Positions 1 to 4,829 of a DNA stretch of 5,623 nucleotides are shown one piece after another; the first letter of the stretch is position 1; the number at the start of each line of letters is the position of its first letter. The position numbers were made by a program, and so were the translations under genes. The DNA is from CAYLOC01 sp964385195 (GTDB lineage: Bacteria; Actinomycetota; Actinomycetes; Propionibacteriales; Nocardioidaceae), in NCBI GenBank assembly GCA_964385195.1, contig CAYLOC010000192.1:1-5623 (forward strand), written 5' to 3'. The notes below the pieces were generated by a model. That model saw nothing but the letters and a program-made list of their open reading frames with translations, made no database searches and was not told the origin of the DNA.

Positions 1-374
1 TGCCTCGGGGTCACCGCCTCAGCCTTCAACTCCGAGTGCGCGTCCTTCAGCGCCTCGTTGAAGATCTCGGTCTTGTCACGGCGGGCTTCGGCGACCTTCA
101 TCGGCTCCGGCTCCGGCTCTCCCTTGAACCGCTGCCAGTCACCGGTGATCTTCAAGATCGCGGCGACCGGCTCGCTCGGCTGCGCGCCGACGCCGAGCCA
201 GTACTGCACCCGCTCGGAGTCGACCTCGATCACGCTCGGGTCTTCCTTCGGGTGGTACTTGCCGATCTCTTCCAACACGCGCCCGTCGCGCTTGGTGCGC
301 GAGTCGGCGACGATGATGCGGTAGTGCGGTTGGCGGATCTTCCCCATCCGCTTCAGGCGGATCTTGACGGCCAC
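1..374 (-). CDS. rpsP: 30S ribosomal protein S16 (partial, C-terminus beyond left edge)
   Basis: S16 is a primary-binding protein of the 30S subunit and helps assemble the 5' domain of 16S rRNA. The minus strand reads from GTG at 374-372: (V/M)AVKIRLKRMGKIRQPHYR, then RIIVADSRTKRDGRVLEEIG, then KYHPKEDPSVIEVD, followed by the YWLGVGAQPSEPV and TGDWQRFKG stretches. This is the complete S16 core. After about residue 85 comes a Glu/Pro/Ala/Lys-rich tail, typical of actinobacterial S16, which run longer than the roughly 80-residue E. coli protein. 124 codons are visible and no stop is reached, so the end lies off the window. The GTG is chosen because it gives the canonical MAVKIRLKRMG start and has AAGGAG 11 nt upstream; the next in-frame Met is residue 10, inside the conserved core. 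In related genomes khpA, rimM and trmD usually follow, which would lie to the left. Identification is firm. Confidence 0.96.
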   Translation of the reverse strand, partial: MAVKIRLKRMGKIRQPHYRIIVADSRTKRDGRVLEEIGKYHPKEDPSVIEVDSERVQYWLGVGAQPSEPVAAILKITGDWQRFKGEPEPEPMKVAEARRDKTEIFNEALKDAHSELKAEAVTPR

Positions 375-385
375 GGGTGTGGTGT

Positions 386-391
386 CTCCTT
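386..391 (-). promoter_or_regulatory. Ribosome binding site of rpsP
   Basis: The minus strand reads AAGGAG, then 11 nt, then the GTG start at 374. It is the strongest Shine-Dalgarno sequence in the window and fixes the GTG start. The spacing is slightly long but workable because the purine run continues one base (AAGGAGA) toward the start. Confidence 0.8.
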
Positions 392-435
392 CGTTGGTCT
401 GGATGCCTCCCGCGGTCGGCTGCGTGGGGAGCAGG

Positions 436-467
436 CGGCCCGGAACGCGTGAGCATGCGCCGGACCG
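436..467 (-). other. Candidate stem-loop in the rpsP 5' leader
   Basis: On the minus strand CGGTCCGG (467-460) can pair with CCGGGCCG (443-436), giving 8 base pairs with one U-G wobble. Three further pairs (CGC with GCG) can form inside after a two-base bulge, leaving an 8-nt loop. It lies about 60 nt upstream of the rpsP start, in the presumed untranslated leader. GC-rich DNA folds easily, so this may have no function. It is recorded because ribosomal-protein leaders are often regulated, but I do not recognise a named leader motif. Confidence 0.3.
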
Positions 468-503
468 GGTGAGAGGGCCCGACCACGACGCAAGGTCGAC
501 CCC

Positions 504-509
504 ATTGTG
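504..509 (-). promoter_or_regulatory. Candidate -10 of the rpsP promoter
   Basis: The minus strand carries CACAAT within TGGCACAATGG, an A/T-rich island in a very GC-rich gap. A poor -35 candidate, TTGGCG, lies at 534-529 with a 19-nt spacer, longer than ideal. Transcription would begin near 497 and give a leader of about 120 nt before rpsP. The placement right after the hairpin at 540-585, which would end the upstream amidohydrolase transcript, supports rpsP having its own promoter. The hexamer is not a full TANNNT match, so the call is tentative. Confidence 0.4.
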
Positions 510-539
510 CCAGACGGCCGTCCGCCCCCGCCAATTCGC

Positions 540-585
540 AACGTCCTGCACCCCGCGCGCCATAGCTGCCGCGGTGCAGGACGTT
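540..585 (-). terminator. Perfect 13-bp hairpin after the amidohydrolase gene
   Basis: AACGTCCTGCACC (540-552) is an exact inverted repeat of GGTGCAGGACGTT (573-585), with a 20-nt loop. It begins 9 nt past the amidohydrolase stop codon (595-597, minus strand) and ends before the candidate rpsP promoter. Position and strength suggest an intrinsic terminator separating the two genes. No T-run follows the stem on either strand, so it would be of the U-tract-free type often proposed for high-GC actinobacteria. A protein-binding palindrome is the alternative. Confidence 0.65.
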
Positions 586-594
586 ACCTGGGGG

Positions 595-1674
595 TCAGCC
601 GGTGACGAGCCGGCCGCGGAGCACGATCGCCTTCGGCGCGGCGAGGACGGCGAGGTCCTGCAAGGGGTCGGCGTCATAGACGACGAAGTCGGCGGGGTCG
701 CCCTCGCCGAGCTCACCGGGCTTGCCGAGCCACGGCCGGGCCCGCCAGGACGCGGCCCCCAGCGCGTACTCCGGGGGCATCCCGTAGGACGCGAGCTCGG
801 CCACCTCGTCCGCGATCAGGCCGTGCGGCAGCACTCCCCCTGCGTCGGTACCGGCGTAGATGGCCACTCCCGCCTCGTAGGCGGCCATGATCGTCTCCTG
901 GCGCCGGCCGTGCAGGTCACGCATCCGGGCGGCGTACGCCGGGAAGCGCGCGGCACCGGCCTCGGCGTACTCCGGGAAGTTGTTCAGCTGCTTCGCGGTC
1001 GGGACCAGCGCGACCCCAGCGGCTGCCATCTGGTCCACCAGGTCCGGGGTCAGGCCGGTGCCGTGTTCGAGGCAGTCGATCCCGGCGTTCAGCAGCCCGG
1101 GGAGGGCGTCGGGCCCGAAGACGTGGGCGGTCACCCGCGCCCCGTGCGCATGCGCCACCTCGATCGCCGCCTGGAGGACGTCGTCGGGCCACAGCGGAGC
1201 CAGGTCCCCGCCGTCGCGGTCGATCCAGTCGCCGACGAGCTTGACCCAGCCATCACCGCGCTGTGCCTCCTGGGCGACGTAGGCCGGGAGCTCCTCCGGT
1301 TCGATCTCGTGTGCGTAGTTGCGGATGTAGCGTTTCGGCCGGGCGAGGTGGCGTCCGGCCCGGATGATCCGCGGCAGGTCCTCTCGGTCGTCGATCCACC
1401 GGGTGTCTGCCGCGGAGCCCGCGTCGCGGATCAGCAGCGTGCCCGCGTCGCGGTCGGCGGTGGCCTGCTCCTCCTGGACGTCCTCGGGGACGGCGCCGTG
1501 CTCGTCCAGCCCGACGTGGCAGTGCGCGTCCACCAGGCCCGGCACGATCCAGCCATCGGCGACATGAGTAGCGTCGGCGGACACGTGGTAGGACACCCGG
1601 CCGTCGACGACGTAGACGTCGCGGCGGTCGCCGTCCGGGAGTGTGACGCCGCCGAACTTCAGTACCTCGGCCAT
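595..1674 (-). CDS. Metal-dependent amidohydrolase (imidazolonepropionase-like family)
   Basis: A 359-residue cytoplasmic protein of the amidohydrolase superfamily: TIM-barrel enzymes using one or two metal ions to hydrolyse C-N or related bonds. The N-terminal part (about 1-44) forms half of the small beta-sandwich. The ligand set is complete: H51 and H53 in VDAHCHVG, bridging lysine K145 in GWVKLVGDW, H184 in VTAHVFG, H204 in CLEHGTG, and catalytic D277 in AGTDAGG. The C-terminal GELGEGDPADFVVYDADPL is the usual return to the beta-sandwich. Length and the EHG/GTDAG motifs fit the imidazolonepropionase-like and prolidase-like branch; substrate cannot be read from sequence and it need not act on histidine breakdown products. 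ATG 1674 is chosen because TAGCGT lies exactly 7 nt upstream and no Shine-Dalgarno is visible, the pattern of leaderless genes. It lies between the DUF488/ffh pair and rpsP; from memory, M. tuberculosis has an amidohydrolase-like gene beside ffh too. Confidence 0.9.
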   Translation of the reverse strand: MAEVLKFGGVTLPDGDRRDVYVVDGRVSYHVSADATHVADGWIVPGLVDAHCHVGLDEHGAVPEDVQEEQATADRDAGTLLIRDAGSAADTRWIDDREDLPRIIRAGRHLARPKRYIRNYAHEIEPEELPAYVAQEAQRGDGWVKLVGDWIDRDGGDLAPLWPDDVLQAAIEVAHAHGARVTAHVFGPDALPGLLNAGIDCLEHGTGLTPDLVDQMAAAGVALVPTAKQLNNFPEYAEAGAARFPAYAARMRDLHGRRQETIMAAYEAGVAIYAGTDAGGVLPHGLIADEVAELASYGMPPEYALGAASWRARPWLGKPGELGEGDPADFVVYDADPLQDLAVLAAPKAIVLRGRLVTG

Positions 1675-1681
1675 GCCCGGA

Positions 1682-1687
1682 ACGCTA
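1682..1687 (-). promoter_or_regulatory. -10 hexamer TAGCGT, leaderless promoter of the amidohydrolase
   Basis: The minus strand reads TAGCGT, then TCCGGGC, then ATG. TANNNT with a 6-7 nt gap to the start codon puts the transcription start at or next to the A of ATG. No purine-rich ribosome binding site is present between it and the start. A -35 element is not evident. This is inferred from pattern and spacing only. Confidence 0.55.
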
Positions 1688-1730
1688 CCGGAGACACCGC
1701 GTGCCCGACACCGGCCCGCCCGGCGCGGGT

Positions 1731-1736
1731 TAGCAT
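1731..1736 (+). promoter_or_regulatory. Candidate -10 hexamer TAGCAT of the DUF488 gene
   Basis: TAGCAT matches TANNNT and lies 18 nt upstream of the ATG at 1755, predicting a short leader of about 12 nt that still contains the AGGGAG motif. A possible -35, CCGACA (1705-1710), is 20 nt away, longer than preferred. The hexamer also creates an ATG at 1735 that leads only to a 10-codon frame. Confidence 0.4.
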
Positions 1737-1746
1737 GGACGGGAAG

Positions 1747-1752
1747 AGGGAG
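1747..1752 (+). promoter_or_regulatory. Ribosome binding site of the DUF488 gene
   Basis: AGGGAG lies within the purine run GGGAAGAGGGAG just before ATG 1755. The gap to the ATG is only 2 nt from the last G, so the effective pairing may use the earlier GAAGAGG part. It supports ATG 1755 as the start. Confidence 0.55.
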
Positions 1753-1754
1753 TC

Positions 1755-2105
1755 ATGGCAGACATAGTGGTCAAGCGGGTGTACGACGAGGCGAGTGACA
1801 ACGACGGCACCCGGGTCCTGGTCGACCGGGTCTGGCCGCGGGGGGTCAAGAAGGAGGCGGCGCACCTCGACGAGTGGTGCAAGGGCGCAGCCCCCTCGAC
1901 CGACCTGCGCAAGTGGTACGGCCACGACGAGGACAAGTACGACGAGTTCGCCGAGCGCTACCGCGAGGAACTGTCGACCGGGGACCAGGCCGAGGCGCTG
2001 GCGCACCTCCGGGAGCTCGTCGCCGACGGCCGGCTGACGTTGTTGACCGCCACCAAGACGCCGGAGATCAGCCAGGCCGCGGTCCTGCGCGACATCCTCA
2101 CCTGA
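1755..2105 (+). CDS. DUF488 family protein
   Basis: A 116-residue soluble protein with no signal peptide or membrane segment. It has the family hallmarks in order: RVLVDRVWPRGV (residues 20-31, with D24, R25, W27, P28, R29, G30), APSTDLRKWYGH (46-57), a Phe/Tyr/Arg-rich helix DEFAERYREEL (63-73), and LTLLTATK (94-101) near the C-terminus. Length is normal for this short branch (about 115-120). The biochemical role of DUF488 is not established, so none is assigned. Many relatives carry a His-containing EHN/HS motif before the last helix; here the matching stretch reads PEISQAAVL, so that His is absent. It diverges from the amidohydrolase over an 80-nt gap and converges on ffh with a 19-nt gap, so it appears to be a single-gene transcript. 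Confidence 0.9.
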   Translation: MADIVVKRVYDEASDNDGTRVLVDRVWPRGVKKEAAHLDEWCKGAAPSTDLRKWYGHDEDKYDEFAERYREELSTGDQAEALAHLRELVADGRLTLLTATKTPEISQAAVLRDILT

Positions 2106-2123
2106 CCGGCCAAGGGAGGCCGG
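2106..2123. terminator. Bidirectional hairpin between DUF488 and ffh
   Basis: CCGGCC (2106-2111) and GGCCGG (2118-2123) form a perfect 6-bp GC stem with loop AAGGGA. It fills nearly the whole 19-nt gap between the DUF488 stop (2103-2105) and the ffh stop (2125-2127, minus strand). A hairpin in a convergent gap can serve both transcripts. No clear T-run follows it on either strand, so efficiency is uncertain. Confidence 0.6.
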
Positions 2124-2124
2124 G

Positions 2125-3714
2125 CTACTCCTTGAGCAGGTCCCGCAGCTCCTTGGGAAGCTCCAGGTCCTTGGCCTGCTGCTCCAGGTCGGCAGGCGTC
2201 TGGTTACCGGCACCGAAGACCGCGGCGGCGTCCTCACCGGCCTGCCCCTGCCCTGCCTGCTGCCGTGCCGCGGCCGCGCGCTCCTGTGCGGCCCGCTTGG
2301 CCGGGTTGCCAGAGCCGCGCTTCTTCCGCCCCTTGACTGACTGCTGCTTGGCGCGGGACCGCTTGCCACCACCCATGCCGGGCATGGACGGCATACCGGG
2401 GGCGCCGCCGCCCTTGGCCATCGACATCATCATCTTGCGGGCCTCGAAGAACCGGTCGACGAGCTGGTTGACATCGCTGACCGACCGGCCGGACCCCTTG
2501 GCGATCCGGGCACGGCGGGACCCGTCGATGATCTTGGGGTTGTGCCGCTCCGCCGGGGTCATCGACAGGATCAGGGCCTGGACCCGGTCGACCTCCCGCT
2601 CGTCGAAGTTCTCGATCTGGTCCTTGTACTGGGCCATCCCGGGCAGCATGCCCATGATCTTCGACAGCGACCCCATCTTGCGGACCGCCTGCATCTGCTG
2701 CAGGAAGTCATCCAGGGTGAACTCCCCGCCCTTGCCCTGGAGCTTGGCCGCGGCCTTCTCCGCCTGCTCGGCATCGAAGGCCTTCTCGGCCTGCTCGATC
2801 AGGGTCAGCATGTCGCCCATACCGAGGATGCGCGAGGCCATCCGGTCGGGGTGGAACACGTCGAAGTCGGTGAGCTTCTCGCCGTTGGAGGCGAACATCA
2901 CCTGCTTGCCGGTCACCTGCGCGACCGACAGCGCGGCACCACCGCGGGCGTCGCCGTCGAGCTTGGACAGCACCACGCCGGAGAAGCCGACGCCGTCGAG
3001 GAACGCCTGGGCGGTGGTCACGGCGTCCTGACCGATCATCGCGTCGACCACGAACAGGGTCTCGTCGGGCTGGACGGCGTCGCGGATGTCGGCGGCCTGC
3101 TGCATCAGCTCGGCGTCGATGCCGAGGCGGCCCGCCGTGTCGACCACGACCACGTCGTACAGCCTTCTGCGCGCCTCGCCGATGGCGTCGCGGGCGACCT
3201 GGACCGGGTCGCCGACTCCGTTGCCCGGCTCCGGTGCGAACACCGAGACGCCGGCCTGCTCACCGACGACCTGCAACTGGGTGACGGCGTTGGGGCGCTG
3301 CAGGTCGGCGGCGACCAGGAGCGGGCTGTGTCCCTCTCCCTTCAGCCACCGGCCGAGTTTGCCGGCCAGCGTCGTCTTCCCGGAGCCCTGCAGCCCCGCG
3401 AGCAGGATGACCGTCGGCGGGTTCTTCGCGAACTGCAGGCGACGGGTGTCGCCGCCGAGGATGCCGACCAGCTCGTCGTTGACGATCTTGATGACCTGCT
3501 GGGCCGGGTTCAGCGCCTCGCTGACCTCGGCTCCCTTCGCTCGCTCCTTGACCTGGGCGATGAACCCGCGGACCACCGGCAGTGCGACGTCGGCCTCCAG
3601 CAACGCCACCCGGATCTCGCGGCAGGTCGCGTCGATGTCGGCGTCGGAGAGCCGGCCCTTGCCGCGGAGGTTCTTGAACGTGGCGGCGAGCCGGTCCTGC
3701 AAGGTGTTGAACAC
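2125..3714 (-). CDS. ffh: Signal recognition particle protein Ffh (SRP54 GTPase)
   Basis: The 529-residue protein subunit of the SRP. It binds SRP RNA and signal sequences of nascent membrane or secreted proteins and, with FtsY, delivers ribosomes to SecYEG. The N domain (about 1-90) carries the ALLEADV motif (37-43). The G domain has P-loop GLQGSGKTT (107-115), AADLQRP (135-141), DTAGR (192-196), SKLDGDARGG (250-259; Ser for the commoner Thr) and ASNGEK closing loop (275-280). The M domain (about 327-435) has the Met-rich finger-loop region KMGSLSKIMGMLPGM and the RNA-binding helix-turn-helix SRRARIAKGSGRSVSDVNQL. The tail from 435 is unusual in makeup: Gly/Met-rich, then a Lys/Arg block (451-467), an Ala/Gln stretch, and a final LELPKELRDLLKE helix. 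E. coli Ffh is about 453 residues; tails are common in actinobacteria. GTG 3714 is chosen for the FNTLQDRLAATFKNLRGKG start and GAGGTA upstream. ftsY lies 1.8 kb away on the same strand. Confidence 0.98.
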   Translation of the reverse strand: MFNTLQDRLAATFKNLRGKGRLSDADIDATCREIRVALLEADVALPVVRGFIAQVKERAKGAEVSEALNPAQQVIKIVNDELVGILGGDTRRLQFAKNPPTVILLAGLQGSGKTTLAGKLGRWLKGEGHSPLLVAADLQRPNAVTQLQVVGEQAGVSVFAPEPGNGVGDPVQVARDAIGEARRRLYDVVVVDTAGRLGIDAELMQQAADIRDAVQPDETLFVVDAMIGQDAVTTAQAFLDGVGFSGVVLSKLDGDARGGAALSVAQVTGKQVMFASNGEKLTDFDVFHPDRMASRILGMGDMLTLIEQAEKAFDAEQAEKAAAKLQGKGGEFTLDDFLQQMQAVRKMGSLSKIMGMLPGMAQYKDQIENFDEREVDRVQALILSMTPAERHNPKIIDGSRRARIAKGSGRSVSDVNQLVDRFFEARKMMMSMAKGGGAPGMPSMPGMGGGKRSRAKQQSVKGRKKRGSGNPAKRAAQERAAAARQQAGQGQAGEDAAAVFGAGNQTPADLEQQAKDLELPKELRDLLKE

Positions 3715-3720
3715 GGTGGC

Positions 3721-3726
3721 TACCTC
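3721..3726 (-). promoter_or_regulatory. Ribosome binding site of ffh
   Basis: The minus strand reads GAGGTA, then GCCACC, then GTG at 3714-3712. The 6-nt gap is normal, and the site decides the GTG as the start because no alternative start with an SD is nearby. Confidence 0.7.
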
Positions 3727-3752
3727 GGTCGGTCGATGAGTGGTCCGTTGGC

Positions 3753-3758
3753 TAGGTT
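3753..3758 (+). promoter_or_regulatory. -10 hexamer TAGGTT, leaderless promoter of the aldo/keto reductase
   Basis: TAGGTT, then ACCGGC (6 nt), then ATG at 3765. This is the expected geometry for a transcript starting at the A of the ATG. The AGG inside the hexamer could be read instead as a weak Shine-Dalgarno, so the leaderless reading is an inference. It overlaps the ffh -10 by five bases. Confidence 0.6.
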
Positions 3759-3759
3759 A
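3754..3759 (-). promoter_or_regulatory. Candidate -10 hexamer TAACCT of ffh
   Basis: The minus-strand reading of the same A/T island used by the opposite gene. TAACCT matches TANNNT and would start transcription near 3747, leaving about 33 nt of leader, enough to contain the GAGGTA site. No -35 is apparent; its place would fall inside the first codons of the divergent reductase gene. Confidence 0.5.
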
Positions 3760-3764
3760 CCGGC

Positions 3765-4790
3765 ATGGACTACCTCGCCTCCGAAAGCCGCTACGACCAG
3801 ATGCGCTACCGCCGTACCGGACGCAGCGGGCTGCTGCTCCCTGCCGTGAGCCTCGGGCTGTGGCACAACTTCGGCGACGACAAGCCACGGGAGACCCAAC
3901 GCGCCATCCTGCGTCGCGCGTTCGACCTGGGCATCACCCACTTCGACCTGGCCAACAACTACGGCCCGCCGTACGGAAGCGCGGAGGCCAACTTCGGCCG
4001 GATCCTCGCCGCTGACTTCCGCAGGTACCGCGACGAGCTGGTCATTTCCACCAAGGCCGGCTACGACATGTGGCCCGGACCGTACGGCGAGTGGGGGTCG
4101 CGCAAGTACCTGCTGGCCAGCCTGGACCAGTCGCTGCAGCGGCTCGGCCTGGACTACGTCGACATCTTCTACAGCCACCGGTTCGACCCGGACACGCCGC
4201 TGGAGGAGACCATGGGGGCGCTGGCGACCGCGGTCCGGCAGGGCAAGGCGCTGTACGCCGGCATCTCGTCCTACTCGCCGGAGCGGACGCGGGAGGCGGC
4301 CGCGCTCCTGCGCGACCTCGGCGTCCCGCTGTTGATCCACCAGCCGTCGTACTCGATGCTCAACCGGTGGGTGGAGGACGGCCTGCTGGATGCACTGGAG
4401 AGTGAGCAGGTCGGCTGTATCGCGTTCTCGCCGCTGGCCCAGGGCATGCTGACCGACCGTTATCTCGACGGCATCCCGCCCGACTCCCGCGCCGCGGCCG
4501 GCACGTCACTGGACCCCGCCATGCTGACGGACGAGACGCTCGGACACCTGCGGGCGCTGAACGACATCGCCGCAGCGCGGGGACAGTCGCTGGCCCAGCT
4601 GGCGCTCGCATGGGTCCTGCGCGACGCCCGCATCACCTCGGTCCTGGTGGGCGCGAGCAGCGTGGCCCAGCTCGAAGCGAACGTCGCCGCGCTGGACCGG
4701 CTGGAGCTCTCCGACGAGGAGCTGGCGGCGATCGAGCAGCATGCGGTGGACAGCAACATCAACATCTGGGCCCGGTCCAGCCAGTCCTGA
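3765..4790 (+). CDS. gpr: Aldo/keto reductase, L-glyceraldehyde 3-phosphate reductase (YghZ-like)
   Basis: A 341-residue cytosolic NADPH-dependent reductase of the aldo/keto reductase superfamily. The E. coli relative YghZ/Gpr reduces L-glyceraldehyde 3-phosphate, and also methylglyoxal, and is about 346 residues long. The match runs the full length as I recall the E. coli protein: ERYGQM-like start (here SRYDQMRYR), SLGLWHNFG (29-37), FDLANNYGPP (60-69), STKAGYDMWPGPYG (95-108), GSRKYLLASLDQSL (111-124), IFYSHR (134-139), GISSYSPERT (166-175), LLIHQPSYSMLNRWV (189-203), FSPLAQGMLT (221-230). The catalytic tetrad is D61, Y66, K97, H138, all present. GASS (296-299) and QLEANV (302-307) are the cofactor phosphate-binding segment. 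ATG 3765 is favoured over Met13 because it restores the family N-terminus and has TAGGTT 6 nt upstream. It is divergent from ffh by 50 nt; the MBL gene follows in the same direction after 39 nt, with its own -10. Confidence 0.93.
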   Translation: MDYLASESRYDQMRYRRTGRSGLLLPAVSLGLWHNFGDDKPRETQRAILRRAFDLGITHFDLANNYGPPYGSAEANFGRILAADFRRYRDELVISTKAGYDMWPGPYGEWGSRKYLLASLDQSLQRLGLDYVDIFYSHRFDPDTPLEETMGALATAVRQGKALYAGISSYSPERTREAAALLRDLGVPLLIHQPSYSMLNRWVEDGLLDALESEQVGCIAFSPLAQGMLTDRYLDGIPPDSRAAAGTSLDPAMLTDETLGHLRALNDIAAARGQSLAQLALAWVLRDARITSVLVGASSVAQLEANVAALDRLELSDEELAAIEQHAVDSNINIWARSSQS

Positions 4791-4796
4791 CCGACT

Positions 4797-4816
4797 CCAC
4801 CCCACGACCGGGGTGG
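4797..4816 (+). terminator. 7-bp hairpin after the aldo/keto reductase
   Basis: CCACCCC (4797-4803) pairs perfectly with GGGGTGG (4810-4816) across a 6-nt loop, 6 nt after the reductase stop codon. No T-run follows. It ends one base before the TAGGTT -10 of the next gene, so it also occupies that promoter's spacer and most of its -35 region. It may end the reductase transcript, bind a regulator of the next gene, or both. Confidence 0.5.
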
Positions 4817-4817
4817 G

Positions 4818-4823
4818 TAGGTT
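4818..4823 (+). promoter_or_regulatory. -10 hexamer TAGGTT, leaderless promoter of the MBL-fold gene
   Basis: TAGGTT, then GGGCGC (6 nt), then ATG at 4830. The hexamer and its distance to the ATG are identical to those of the reductase gene. The AGG within it could act as a weak Shine-Dalgarno, the competing reading. No recognisable -35 is present. Confidence 0.6.
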
Positions 4824-4829
4824 GGGCGC

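Noticed and set aside
364..1767. Open frame of 467 codons on the plus strand
   Set aside because: It is antisense to the amidohydrolase, which has all its catalytic residues. The translation is Arg/Gly/Val/Asp-rich with no recognisable family, as expected of a shadow frame in high-GC DNA.
1735..1767. Ten-codon upstream frame (MDGKRESWQT) overlapping the DUF488 start
   Set aside because: If TAGCAT at 1731-1736 is the -10, this ATG lies within the promoter and upstream of the transcription start, so it would not be in the mRNA; it also has no ribosome binding site.
1659..2372. Open frame of 237 codons on the minus strand over the DUF488 gene
   Set aside because: DUF488 has clear family motifs on the plus strand; the antisense frame is Pro/Ser/Arg-rich and overlaps the end of ffh in another frame.
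2938..2967. Ser instead of Thr at the start of the Ffh G4 motif (SKLDG) as a possible defect
   Set aside because: Lys, Asp and Gly of the motif are intact and Ser is a conservative replacement, so no loss of GTP binding is implied.
3715..3764. SRP RNA (4.5S/6S) gene near ffh and ftsY
   Set aside because: All intergenic gaps in the window (2-220 nt) are accounted for by promoter, leader or hairpin sequence, and none shows the long SRP RNA hairpin; the 50-nt gap beside ffh is too short.
2542..3849. Open frame of 435 codons on the plus strand, antisense to ffh
   Set aside because: Shadow of ffh: low-complexity Leu/Gly/Asp/His makeup, no motif, and it runs through the ffh promoter into the reductase in the wrong frame.
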